NCBI GenBank assembly: GCA_025175895.1
Contig: CM046001.1
Span: 48,421,719 to 48,485,718, forward strand
Length of the DNA: 64,000 nt
Direction of reading: 5' to 3'
Origin: Wurfbainia villosa
Lineage: Eukaryota; Streptophyta; Magnoliopsida; Zingiberales; Zingiberaceae
Below are positions 1 through 9,983 of the stretch, one piece after another. The notes beneath the pieces are model-generated. The model was not told the DNA's origin. It worked only from the letters and a program-made list of their open reading frames with translations, and made no database searches. Positions within the stretch are counted from its first letter, which is position 1. Every line of letters starts with the position of its first letter. The position numbers and the translations under genes are program-made.

Positions 1-208
1 TTGCCATTTCAGAATCAGTCACATGTTTCTGATAGGCCAACAATTGGTCCAGAGTTGCATTGTCACTAGGACGGGCGGGAAGAGGCGCTTCGAGGACACA
101 CACAAGCTTTTCCACCTTGAGAACAATTCTCAAGTTTCTAAGCCAGTCCAAGAAGTTAGACACAGTCAATTTATTCGAATCCAAAATGGAACGCAAATTC
201 AAAGACAT
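1..208 (-). CDS. gag: Copia Gag N-terminus (partial, element A)
   Basis: The reading frame opens at an ATG at 208-206 on the minus strand and stays open for 69 codons to the window edge. The protein begins MSLNLRSILDSNKLT and continues with NFLDWLRNLRIVL, the typical N-terminal block of plant Copia Gag (UBN2 / gag-polypeptide family). Gag forms the cytoplasmic virus-like particle that packages element RNA. The ATG is chosen because the conserved block starts directly at it and it is preceded by a long non-coding leader. No stop is seen in the visible part. The CCHC knuckle and pol lie outside the window. Confidence 0.85.
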   Translation of the reverse strand, partial: MSLNLRSILDSNKLTVSNFLDWLRNLRIVLKVEKLVCVLEAPLPARPSDNATLDQLLAYQKHVTDSEMA

Positions 209-382
209 CATGATCAATTTTAGAAATACAAAACGAGCATATATGAGAAAATGATTTTAAAATGCATCAATATAGATTTATAAATTCCATTCATTTTTTG
301 AATTTCAAAAACCCCAAAATCACTTCGAGAGATCGTAGGTCCATCTCCGAATGGGCTGATATCCATCATAGATATGAATAAC

Positions 383-798
383 CTTGCAGAGAGTCCAACA
401 AGTCATTCATAGCTATGACGGTAGGTATCAACTATACCGATTGCATATCACGTATATGCAACTATCACAATGTGCTATCAACTAATTGAATGTTCACACA
501 TACATCGGGTTGTTAACACATTAACAAGTATGCATCATATGCATAGCACCCAACTTCACCTCCCTTTACATCGACCTTGGAGAGAGTCCAACAAGTCGAT
601 GCTCCAGGTTAAAGCCAACCCATTAATCGAGAAATAGTTTTAATATGGTTAGAGCGCATTCAACGAATTAGCCCAGCTTGGAGAGAGTCCAACAACCAAA
701 GCTAACGATTGACCTCTGACTCTTACCATATTAGTATTAAACTATTCCATGGTTTGAACATGTTCTGGTTCAAGCCGGGCTTAGAGAGAGTCCAACAA
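383..798 (-). repeat. Four dispersed copies of a 'GAGAGAGTCCAACAA' motif in the A leader
   Basis: Near-identical blocks CTTGGAGAGAGTCCAACAA start at about 383, 576, 676 and 779 on the plus strand, spaced roughly 100-195 bases. On the element's sense strand they read TTGTTGGACTCTCTCCAAG. The first copy has CTTGCAGAG and the fourth CTTAGAGAG; the rest is conserved. The surrounding sequence is less alike, so the motif itself appears constrained or recently spread. Confidence 0.75.
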
Positions 799-1032
799 CC
801 TAAACAAGAAACGGAACTCTGGTTCTAACCATATTAATGGAAGGTGTAGACTTTAATATTGAGTAAGGGTTTTTATGTCTCATCCTCTTTGCATGCAAAT
901 AACACTTATCTATATGGCATGGCATACATGACATACATCTACATGTCACGACACGCATGACATAATGATATGCATCTAATGCAATTACATGGCATACAAT
1001 TATGTCATGTACATAATTTCCTTATATGTCAT

Positions 1033-1300
1033 AACTATTTATGGAAATAAAATATGTTTAAGATTTGATTCTCCAAATCAAATCATGATTAAATTAGGAA
1101 ACAAATTTCCAAATCTAATCACATATTTTATTTGTGGAAATAGTTGATTAAGGAAAATCAATTTAGGAAACCAATTTCCTAAATCATCAAAACTACTTAT
1201 GGAAATTAAATATTTTAAGATTTGATTTCCCAAATCAAATCAAGATTAAATTAGAAAATAAATTTTCAAAATCTAATCAAATATTTTATTTATGGGAAAT
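1033..1300 (-). repeat. Two tandem copies of an AT-rich, self-complementary leader unit
   Basis: The block beginning near 1033 (ACTATTTATGGAAAT, then GATTTGATTCTCC, AAATCAAATC, GATTAAATTAGGAAA) recurs from about 1192 with small changes. Inside each copy GATTTGATT faces AAATCAAATC across a short loop, so each unit can fold into a hairpin. Several further TTTCCATAAATACTTC units follow to about 1420. Confidence 0.65.
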
Positions 1301-1481
1301 ATCAATTTCCATAAATACTTCCAACTTTCGAAAAGTGGAATATTTCCATAAATACTTCTAGACTTTCCAAAATTGAAAAATTTCCATAAATACTTCTAAT
1401 TTCCAAAATTAGAAAATTTCCAGAAATAACATTATGACTATCACAAAACCATTTTTACGATTATGTCGAAACACAACATGG

Positions 1482-1493
1482 GCTCTGATACCA
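1482..1493 (-). other. Primer-binding site, tRNA-iMet type (element A)
   Basis: On the minus strand the LTR end AACCCAACA is followed by G and then TGGTATCAGAGC, the sequence complementary to the 3' end of plant initiator tRNA-Met. Minus-strand DNA synthesis starts here. It fixes both the strand and the inner edge of the LTR. Confidence 0.93.
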
Positions 1494-1494
1494 C

Positions 1495-3720
1495 TGTTGG
1501 GTTTCCGGCACCGCGGCGTGTGTGTGTTCGATCACGTTTCGTAAACATGAGCACAGCGGAAGCAATAAAAATAATAAATCTAGATTTATTACAACACACA
1601 CATCACACGCATGCATAGTACAACATGTGTAGACATAACCGTAAATTTAAATTTTTCAATAAAGGAAATTTAACTACGTTATACCTTTCGTATCACGTGT
1701 AGCGGGAACGGCATCAACCGGAATGATCCTCGCTAGAATCGTCTCTATCCGTATCCACGCCGAGTATCCTTAGGATGACTTCGCTAAGCCACGAGCTTCG
1801 TCTTCGTACGGGTTACTAGCCTCGTGTTGAAGATGACGTGATCAAGAGATGATCACGATCCGAATCCAAATTCGGATCCAAAACCGAGTTCTCAAAACTC
1901 GCTTCTCCGGAGAGGTATTCGTCAACCGATTGACGAATCCTTCGTCCTCCACCTCAGAGGATTACCGGAGATCGAATCCCCGGTAAGTTAGCCACTGTCG
2001 GAGCTCTAACCGTCGTCCAAACGACGCTCCGACGAGAGGAGAACAAGCTGTCCAGAAAACTGGACAGCTTTGGTGGAGGAGATAGGCGCCGGCCAACCAA
2101 GGGAAGATAAAGCTCACCTTGATACCAAACCTAAAGGAGATCACCAGAGGGCCACCGGCAGCAGCTCGACGCCGGCGAGGGGGAAGGTCAGCACTTTCTG
2201 GACGCCGGCTGAAGCCTCAAGGTGGGTGGCGGCAAGGAGGAGGAGAGTTGGCGCCGAATTTCTCCAAGGAGAGGTGGGCGGCAACTTAGGGTTGTGGATT
2301 ATTAGGGCTTAACAATCTCTTAAGCCCTCTTTTATAGAGAACTAATTCTCTTAATGGTTATTGGATCATAACCATGAGGCCCGGTAACCCGCTCAATTAA
2401 TATAAGTTAAAATAAACCAAACCATGATGGTTTATTTTAAGTTAAAATGAACCGAACCAACTTTTGGTTCATTCGTTTAATATAAACCAAACCCTTTGGT
2501 TTATTCTCCTCCATTGGATTAGAACCAAACCATTTTGGTCCATCCATTATTTCTTCATAAGACACAACCCATCCACGCTTCCATTGCGACTGAAACGATT
2601 TCATGTTCGCTCCATGTTTGGTCCAACCAAACTTAGTTTCTCTCGGTCTGAGAATCCCATTCTCAAGCTCGTCTTAAATCCTTTGGATTACGCTCGTTGT
2701 ACGTGTGACCAAATAGGTTCTCGGTTTATGTTGGCCATCTATAATTAACCATTAATTATAGAACGATCATGAGTGACACCTAGTAGTACATCATGATCCC
2801 CAATTAACCGAAAAGAATAACGGTTGATCCAGAACTATTTCTGAAACCCTTCAGCAACTCGAATGATTCGTGCCCCATTCCCTTCACTCATCTTATACCC
2901 ACTTGGTTCAGTACATGGTCTATAGTGTCAGTTCTCACTAGGCTGACTATGTCACACCTAGCCCAACTATTATTTCCTCGTCCTACGGATTCTAGTTACT
3001 GCACATGATTCGAAGAGTACTTTACTCTAATCATGTAATGCTTTGGCCAAAGACTTTAGTAACAATCCGACGAGAGGCCATGGGTATACATCTCCTCACA
3101 AGGAGTGGTGAATCCTTTATAAGCTATTCAAACACCTTCGATCACTTCGACTTATACCCAATCATCCCGGGTCCACATCTCCTTAGAGATGTTTGCTTAA
3201 GATGTCAAAGAATAAGTCTCCATGATCAAGATGACTTAAATACCACAAGTCAAAGGAACATCGCACTTAAGCTACAGTAAGAACTTCATTGACATATCTA
3301 TATATGCAGAGAACCATATGAAGTCTTACGGCTGGTCACTCCAATGAACTAGTTACCATAACTAGCATCCACGATTAACTCCGGACATCACAATGTCTCC
3401 AGCCAGTGAGAATCACCTGCTTGGATATTCCAAGGAGTATACCAACTAGTGGACATAATTGATGGTGTCCAAATCCATCAATTCATCGACTAGGTATAAT
3501 TTCGATACATCACAATTACACATGTAGAGATACTCACTAGTTGTGATCCAATCACAAATTCTCTCATGTTGTGAATCGTATCATGGACATTCAGTAAATG
3601 AGTTTAAGATCCAATCAAATACATAAAACATGTATACTCAAATAGTGAATCTTCATTTATCATATAAATGGTTCATATATAAGGCGATTGCCTTAGGACA
3701 TCTCTCATATATTACTAACA
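1495..3720 (-). repeat. 5' LTR of element A (2.2 kb)
   Basis: Bounded by TGTTGGG on the left and TAACA on the right in plus orientation, i.e. TG...CA ends. Its left edge abuts the primer site and its right edge meets the B pol frame. The same sequence recurs reversed at 7345-9105 and direct at 62279-64000. A TATA box lies at 2330-2336 (minus). To its right, at about 2395-2540, the U3 carries several AACCAAACC / GGTTTATT units. Open frames inside (for example 2070-2312) have no family resemblance and are treated as chance. Confidence 0.9.
2330..2336 (-). promoter_or_regulatory. TATA box in LTR A
   Basis: TTTTATA on the plus strand, i.e. TATAAAA on the element's sense strand, within CTATAAAAGAGGGC. 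The same box is found at the equivalent place in the two relatives (8281-8287 in E, 63097-63103 in N), which supports it as the RNA polymerase II promoter. Confidence 0.75.
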
Positions 3721-5478
3721 AGGTCTAGTGACCTAAGTCAACCAAGTCACTCTATTGATCAAGTGATAGATGACTCTAACCAAACTAGAACTCAAACAAG
3801 CCATCCTATGGATCAAGTTGTAGACTCAAACCCAAATCCAACTAGGACTCAAACGAATCATCCTATCGACCAAGTGATAGGTGATCCAAGTCTAGGAGTT
3901 CGAACTAGAGCCTCATACAGAAACCTTAGTCAAATATCATTGATCTCTAAAATTGAACCCAAAACTATTGACCAAACTCTTCTTGATCCCGATTGGATTA
4001 TTGAAATGCAAGAAGAGTTGGCTCAATTCACTAGGAACGAAGTATGGGAATTAGTACCACCACCTAAAGATAAAACAATCATTGGAACAAGGTGGGTGTT
4101 TAGAAATAAAATTGATGATAAAGGTGAAGTAGTTAGAAATAAAGCTAGACTAGTTGCTAAAGGGTTTAGTCTAGTAGAAGGTTTAGATTACGACGAGACC
4201 TATGCCCCAGTAGTTAGATTAGAGTCCATTCGAATGCTATTAGCATATGCAGCACATCGAGGATTTAAATTGTTTCAAATGGATGTGAAATCTGCATTCT
4301 TAAATGGATACATTAAAGAAGAAGTTTACGTTAGTCAACCCCCCGGTTTCGAAAGTTTAGACAAACCCGATCATGTCCTTAGATTAAAGAAAGTACTTTA
4401 TGGACTTAAACAAGTTCCGCGAGCTTGGTACGAGAGACTTTTGATTTATCTTAAGTCCAAAGGCTTTAACCAAGGTGTAGTTGACCCAACCCTTTTCGTA
4501 AAAACCTTAGGTAAAGACATATTCATAGCCCAAATCTACGTAGATGATATTATTTTCGGAACCACCAACTCAATCCTACTAAATGAGTTTATTTCACTTA
4601 TGGAATGTGAATTTGAAATGAATCTAGTAGGCGAATTAAGTTTCTTCTTAGGATTACAAATTAAACAAACTAAAGATGGAATATACCTACATCAATGCAA
4701 ATATACTAAGGAATTAATTAAACGCTTTGGAATGCAAGACGCTAAAATTATTAATACCCCAATGGAAAATAATGTTAATATAGAAGAAGTAATTGGAAAC
4801 CAAATTGATTTAAAATACTATAGGAGCATAATAGGGAGTCTCCTTTACTTAACTGCAAACCGACCTGATATCTTATTTGCAGTGAGTATGTGCGCAAGGT
4901 TTCAAACCTGTGCCAAGGAGTCTCACCTAACTCTAGTCAAGCGTATCCTTAGATATCTAAAGGGTACACTTAATGTCGGTATTTGGTATCCTAGATCTAC
5001 CGAGTTCGAACTAACCGACTACTCCGATTCGGACTATGCCGGTAGTAAGCTCGATAGAAAGAGCACGAGTGGTTGTTGTCAACTTCTCGGCTCGAGTCTA
5101 GTGAGTTGGTGCAGTAGGAAGCAACACTGTGTTGCCTTATCTACCACCGAAGCCGAATACATCACGATGGGTGAGTGTGTCACTCAACTTCTTTTGATGA
5201 AACACACTCTCCGCGACTTTAAGTTAGACTTTACGAATACTAAACTTCACGTAGATAACATTAGTTCAATTAATCTTACTAAGAATCCGATATGTCACTC
5301 TAGGACCAAACATATAGAAGTCAAACACCATTTCATTCGAGAACATGTGGCCAACGGAGCCATACAACTCGAATACGTCGAATCGAAGTCTAACTTAGCA
5401 GACCTATTTACTAAACCCCTACCCAAAGCCGAATTTAGTTTATTAAGACGAAAATTGGGCATGTGCGTAATAGAATAG
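3721..5478 (+). CDS. pol: Copia reverse transcriptase-RNase H (partial, open; element B)
   Basis: Open frame of 585 codons from the A insertion point to TAG at 5476-5478; the true start lies upstream of the break. It opens with a linker in which a unit like TRTQTxHPxDQV is repeated about three times, then VRTRASYRN. RT follows, with WELVPPP, KARLVAKGF, DETYAPVVR, QMDVKSAFLNG, YGLKQ and the catalytic YVDD at 4537-4548. RNase H shows DSDYAG, LSTTEAEY and HVDN. It ends DLFTKPLPK...CVIE. RT and RNase H copy element RNA into DNA inside the Gag particle. No internal stop or frameshift is seen, making it the best preserved pol in the window. Motif order and ending suggest the SIRE/Maximus lineage. 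Confidence 0.93.
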   Translation, partial: RSSDLSQPSHSIDQVIDDSNQTRTQTSHPMDQVVDSNPNPTRTQTNHPIDQVIGDPSLGVRTRASYRNLSQISLISKIEPKTIDQTLLDPDWIIEMQEELAQFTRNEVWELVPPPKDKTIIGTRWVFRNKIDDKGEVVRNKARLVAKGFSLVEGLDYDETYAPVVRLESIRMLLAYAAHRGFKLFQMDVKSAFLNGYIKEEVYVSQPPGFESLDKPDHVLRLKKVLYGLKQVPRAWYERLLIYLKSKGFNQGVVDPTLFVKTLGKDIFIAQIYVDDIIFGTTNSILLNEFISLMECEFEMNLVGELSFFLGLQIKQTKDGIYLHQCKYTKELIKRFGMQDAKIINTPMENNVNIEEVIGNQIDLKYYRSIIGSLLYLTANRPDILFAVSMCARFQTCAKESHLTLVKRILRYLKGTLNVGIWYPRSTEFELTDYSDSDYAGSKLDRKSTSGCCQLLGSSLVSWCSRKQHCVALSTTEAEYITMGECVTQLLLMKHTLRDFKLDFTNTKLHVDNISSINLTKNPICHSRTKHIEVKHHFIREHVANGAIQLEYVESKSNLADLFTKPLPKAEFSLLRRKLGMCVIE

Positions 5479-6253
5479 GAACTTGCAGATTATATTTTCT
5501 TACTACTATTTCTTAAATTTCATTTTCATGGAACTAGCATATGACATACCTTAGATATCATGCACCTATAGATTTAAGGAGCCAATACATCTCACAACAC
5601 ATAGGACTAATGTGTTTGTGTACTTAGCCACGTAGATGGGCGTGAGATGTTAGGACCTTACTCCTGGTTCCAGATGTAGAGCTAGTGCATCACCATGAAC
5701 CACAAAGTATAATCATTCATACTAACCGACTCTGACCAGGACTGGTTGATCTTTTATATCAATCAAGCCAGATATGAGTCGAACATTTTATAGATGAACT
5801 TATTTTCAATATATTATTTTCAAAATAATGTGGAACATGCTTGGACTTTAAATTTAACACATATTTTTGTTTTCCACATACACCCTCACTCTTTTCGATA
5901 TATGGCAAAAGGGGGAGAAAAAGGCCAAAGTTAAGGGGTCAAATTTTTATATTTTTTTGTTTAACTCTTACTTTATATTTAAACCAAAAGTTAACTTTAA
6001 GTTTTGAAAACTTATTAAAGGCCAAGTTAAGAGAATTCTTAACTTAAACTTATTTGTGCCATCAACGTTTTACTTATTTTTAATGTTTTACTCAAGGTGG
6101 AGGTTTCCTCAAGGGGGAGTACTTGAAGAAAATCCTTACTACTCCAACTTAATCTTCTTTATTTTTTGTTTGTTTCTAATGCACATTATTCTTCATGCTT
6201 GCTATTTACTTAACTTCGTATATGGGTTTGCCATAAATCAAAAAGGGGGAGAT
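5479..6253 (+). other. B 3' untranslated region with repeated polypurine tracts
   Basis: No convincing coding frame; in particular, no env-like ORF, which some SIRE elements carry here. AAAGGGGGAG-type purine tracts occur near 5907, 6113 and 6241. The last, AAAAAGGGGGAGA at 6240-6252, directly abuts the LTR and is the expected primer for plus-strand synthesis. The others may be secondary tracts. Confidence 0.75.
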
Positions 6254-7344
6254 TGTTGGTGCAGTAGGCACCAAGGTCGAACCTGAGTTTTGATTATAGC
6301 AAACGATACAAAGTTAAGCTCATGTCGTTACCTCACGAGCTGAATCGAGTGTGCAGAAGATTGCTAAAGTTGGAGCTGAAGGCTAGCGACACCCGGAAGA
6401 AGTCGGGTGGTCAGGCGACACTCGAGTGACTTCGGAGGGAGCCGAAGGAATCGAGTGGAAGGCCGGAAGCAAAAGCGACATGGTAAGTATCGAGGTAAGC
6501 TCGTGTGTGCGAGCGTAAGTGAGGTTGTATCCTCCTTACGGGGATGGTCTTAAGCGTAGATCCGACCAAAGACATCCCATCGATGGTCTTGGTCGAGATC
6601 GGACGGTTGAAAGCAGTTGAAATAATATTTTCTTTGAGCTAACTTTGCCTTGCAGCTAGTATCAGTCGACTTCCAGCTTTGAGGACTCGATCATTATCAA
6701 ACAATGATCGTCGAGGTCGATTCGACCGATGTCATCATCATCGATCGATGATGGCCATCGATGGTCAATGATCGCTTATCACCCCATTTCAAGGAGATTG
6801 GTGCTCAATTTTGATTGGCTAGGGTTCCTCTCGAAAAGGGGCTCAAAGGCTATAAAAGGAGGGCCAATCCTAGGGTTTATTCATCAATTCTATAGCTTCC
6901 AAAAGCCTCCGCCAAGCTACAACCTTTCCGACAATGAAGTGCTTTCTCTCCGACGTCTAGGTCTTAATTTCTTTCTTATTGTAACGTTGACATTGGCTTT
7001 TATTTTAAGTTCATTTCTTTAAATCTTTCGGAGCTTTTATCGTATACGAGGAGAGGGGGAGTGTCCCTCTACCTCAAGTTCTTCCTTCTTGTATCGATTA
7101 ACTCCTACCTCCAACGAGGAGGAGTTCCTTTAGTGCTTTTGCCCTCCGTACATGGTCAAGGACCACTAGGGCCTTGGAGTAGTAGCCGAAGGCTACGAAC
7201 CAAGTAAAAAGAATTGTCTCTTTTACTTATTGCTTATCTTTTCCGCTGCAAATTAATTATCTACTCGGATTTTAAACGAACGAACTGAAAAAAAAAGTTT
7301 TAACGCTATTCACCCCCCCTCTAGCGTTTCAAATCGATCCAACA
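6254..7344 (+). repeat. 3' LTR of element B (1.09 kb)
   Basis: Begins TGTTGGTGCAGTAGG right after the polypurine tract and ends GATCCAACA, giving matching TGTTGG / CCAACA tips. Near the 3' end it has TTCACCCCCCCTCTAGCG, a block shared with the LTRs of C, F, H, J and M. TATA box at 6851-6857. It is related over much of its length to LTR C (33585-34666) and to LTR M (61139-62249). U3 contains one CAGTCGACT site near 6664 rather than the longer array of C and M. Confidence 0.9.
6851..6857 (+). promoter_or_regulatory. TATA box in LTR B
   Basis: TATAAAA within GCTATAAAAGGAGGGCC. The same box and AAAGGAGG context occur in LTR C (34202) and, on the minus strand, LTR M (61613-61619). Confidence 0.75.
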
Positions 7345-9105
7345 ATTATGGTAACTAGTTCATTGGAGTGACAAGCTATAAGACTTCATATGGTTCTTTG
7401 CATATATGGATATGTCAATGAAGTTCTTACTGCAGCTTAAGTGTGATGTTCCTTTGACTTGCAGTATTCAAGTCATCTTGGTCATGAAGACTTATGCTTT
7501 GACATCTTAAGCAAGCATCTCTAAGGAGATGTGGACCCGGGATGATTGGGTATAAGTCGAAGTGACCGAAGATGACTCTTGGATACATGTGCAGTAAGGT
7601 ACTCTTGGATACATGTGCAGTAATTAGAATCCGTAGGATGAGGAAATGATAGTTGGGCTAGGTGTGACGTAGTCGACCTAGTGGGGACTTACACTCTAGA
7701 CCATGTCCTGAACCATGTGGGTATGAGATGCGTGAAGGGAACGGGGCATGATTCATTGTAGCTGTTGAAGGGTTTCAGAAATGGTTCTTGAATCAATCGT
7801 TGATTTTTCGATTAATTGGGGATCATGATGTACTACAAGGTGCCACTCATGATCGTTCTATAATTAATGGTTAATTATAGATGAACAAAATAAATCGAGA
7901 ACCTATTTGGTCACACGCACAACGAGCGTAATCCAAAGGATTTAAAATGAGCTTGAGAATGAGATTCTCAGATCGAGAGAAACTAGGTTTGGTTGGACCA
8001 AACAAGGAGCGAGCATGAAATTATTTCAGTCGGAATGGAAGCATGGATGGGCTGAGTCTTATGAAGACATGATCGATAAACCAAATTGGTTTAGTCCTAA
8101 TCCAATGGTGGAGAATAAACCAAAGGGGTTTGGTTTGTTTTAAACGAATGAACCAAAGTTTGTTTTGTTTATTTTAACTTAAAATAGACCAACGCGGTTT
8201 GGTTTATTTTAACTTAAGTTATTGGAGCGGGTTAACGAATTTTGGTTATGAACCAATAACCGTTAGGGGAATGTGTTCTCTATAAAAACATGGCTTAAGG
8301 GTTTTTCGTGGATAACTTTGTGTTGGAAAACCTAGCAACCCTCTCCCTCTCTTCTCCTTGTCGCCGCCCAAGTAGTCCACGCTGCTAACTTTTATGTCGC
8401 CTTCCACCTTGTTGTCGGCGTCCAAGCTGCTGCTGGTTATCCTGTGGCGACTCTCCGACGACATCCCTTGGCTCTAGTGACCAAGGTGCAGCCGACCTTC
8501 TTCCTTTGGGCCGACGCAACTCCTCCACCAAGCTGTCCAGTTCTCTTGACAACTTCTTTCCTTTCGTGTCGAAGCATTGTTTGGACGACGTTTGGAGCTC
8601 CAACAATGGATACCTTACCGAGGATTCGATCTCCGGTAATCCTCATAGGTGGAAGATGAAGGATTCATCAATCAGTTGAGGAATACCTCTCCGGAGAAGC
8701 GAGTTTTGGGGACTCATTTTCGAATCCAAATTTTGATTTGGATTATGATCTTCTCTCGATCACATCGTCTTTGACATGAGGCTAGTGACTCTTATGAAGA
8801 TGAGGCTCGTGGCTTTGTGAAGCTATACCGACGATACTCGGCGTGGATACGGATAGAGGCGATTCTAGTGAGAGCCACTCTGGTTGATGTCATTCCCGCT
8901 GCACGTGATACGTCAGGTATAACTAGAGTAATTTCCTTTATTGCAAAATTTGAAACTACGATTATGTCTACACATGTTGTACTATGCATGCGTGTGATGT
9001 GTGTGTTGTAATAAATTAGATTTATTGCTTTTTAATTCTTCCGCTGTGCACATGTTTACGAAACATGTTCGAACACACACTCACCGCGGTGCAAGAAACC
9101 CAACA
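7345..9105 (+). repeat. E: LTR of the A family, 3' part, plus orientation
   Basis: Reverse-complement match to the A LTR (roughly 1495-3365). It ends GAAACCCAACA at 9105, the true LTR tip. The first part of this LTR is absent, lost to the left of B, consistent with B having inserted into it. TATA box at 8281-8287. What follows at 9106 is the interior of the D-family LTR (same text at about 30633), so E is an insertion into the D1 3' LTR. No primer site follows, so this is a 3' LTR or solo LTR. A 20-odd base direct duplication lies at about 7568-7622. Confidence 0.85.
8281..8287 (+). promoter_or_regulatory. TATA box in LTR E
   Basis: TATAAAA in TTCTCTATAAAAACATGG, equivalent in position to the box in LTR A. 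Confidence 0.7.
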
Positions 9106-9983
9106 AATGCATCATTGCTACCCAAGTGGCAAGAATGTCGAGATCCGACATAACCTTATTGTGGCTACTATAATGTATAACCTTGTCCTTTTATCCTCGA
9201 TATCTAGATTGATCAATGAGGTATAGACCGTGTCATCCTCTTATCAATCTTTGTATTTCTTGATCCCCAAGTAGACTCACTCAAACAAATGAGCTCAATA
9301 TCTCTTATTGACTCATTTGAGCATGACCATGCATTTCGTAGTCCAACTCTATCAAGAGGCCTAAAGATATTACTCCATCATATGGGAGGGATAGATCCCA
9401 TCTACATCACTCACATCTCTTCGCATAATTTTTTACATACCCAGTGATCACCTTTATAGTCCACCCTATTACGGATGACGTTTGACGATACCAAAATACA
9501 TAACTCCTTATGTAGGGAACCGTAGTGATTTCAGGTCTAAGGACTATTCATACTAATAGTCACATGAGAAAGTTTATGATACTCATATAATGATCCATGA
9601 AACTTTCTCAAGGCAGGTCAATTCAGTACATAGTCCCTAATATGTACTCATGTGTCAACTTGATATCACATATCCATGACCTATGAGATCAAATCATTAA
9701 TTGACCTACATGCGAGTCTCAATGCATTAATATTGCCCTTGTATATTAATAATTGACTAGGAATATTTAAGAATAGTGTTCTCCACAGCTTCTCACAATC
9801 AATTCTACCAATTGATATGCTATAGATAAGAACCTACTTTCTAGGGCATTATTATATTTATTCAGCTGACACAAGCATGACGTAAATATAATAACCAAAC
9901 TTTGCATTTATTATTAATGAAGTATGATACATATGATCCCTAATCAATCATCTCATGATTGGCACTAAGGGCTGACACTAACA
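9106..9983 (-). repeat. 3' LTR of D1 (fragment)
   Basis: Matches the right-hand part of the D LTR at about 30633-31513, including GACACTAACA at the end (TGTTAGTGTC on the sense strand). The missing portion lies beyond the E/B/A insertions, outside the window. The adjoining purine tract is degraded (plus-strand ATTTCCTACTAGCAC versus ATCTCCCACTAGCAC in D2). Confidence 0.85.

Larger units (their letters stand above)
209..1481 (-). other. Element A leader (5' UTR) between primer site and gag
   Basis: About 1.27 kb without a credible coding frame. It is AT-rich and repetitive. It holds a family of short repeats (383-798), a run of CAT/ATG-rich sequence around 890-1020, and two long related copies with self-complementary segments (about 1033-1300). 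Leaders of this type in Copia elements carry the packaging and dimerisation signals; that role is inferred here. Confidence 0.7.
1..3720 (-). mobile_element. Element A: Ty1/Copia LTR retrotransposon, 5' part (continues off left edge)
   Basis: Read on the minus strand, this runs 5' LTR (3720 to 1495), tRNA-Met primer site (1493 to 1482), long leader, then the start of gag (208 to 1). Gag continues past the left edge, so PR, IN, RT and the second LTR are not visible. The right end abuts an open pol frame of element B at 3721, which shows that A inserted into B. The target duplication cannot be tested because the other end is outside the window. Two more LTRs of this family occur at 7345-9105 (reversed) and 62279-64000. 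Confidence 0.88.
3721..7344 (+). mobile_element. Element B: SIRE/Maximus-like Copia, 3' part
   Basis: Contains the end of pol (IN-RT linker, RT and RNase H), a 3' untranslated region with several purine tracts, and a complete 3' LTR. The 5' half is missing from the window because element A is inserted at 3720/3721. The right end is followed by an A-family LTR interior (compare ATTATGGTAACTAG at 7345 with AGTTATGGTAACTAG, read from the minus strand near 3356), so B itself had inserted into an A-family LTR (E). Confidence 0.87.

Noticed and set aside
5479..6253. env-like gene after B pol, as in some SIRE elements
   Set aside because: Only short hydrophobic frames (5841-6047, 6056-6286) with no signal peptide-ectodomain-anchor arrangement; the region is T-rich with purine tracts.
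8437..8659. Overlapping open frames on both strands in LTR E (also 2070-2312 and 62662-63019)
   Set aside because: They lie in the GC-richer part of A-family LTRs, are not conserved as proteins between the three LTR copies, and resemble no protein family.
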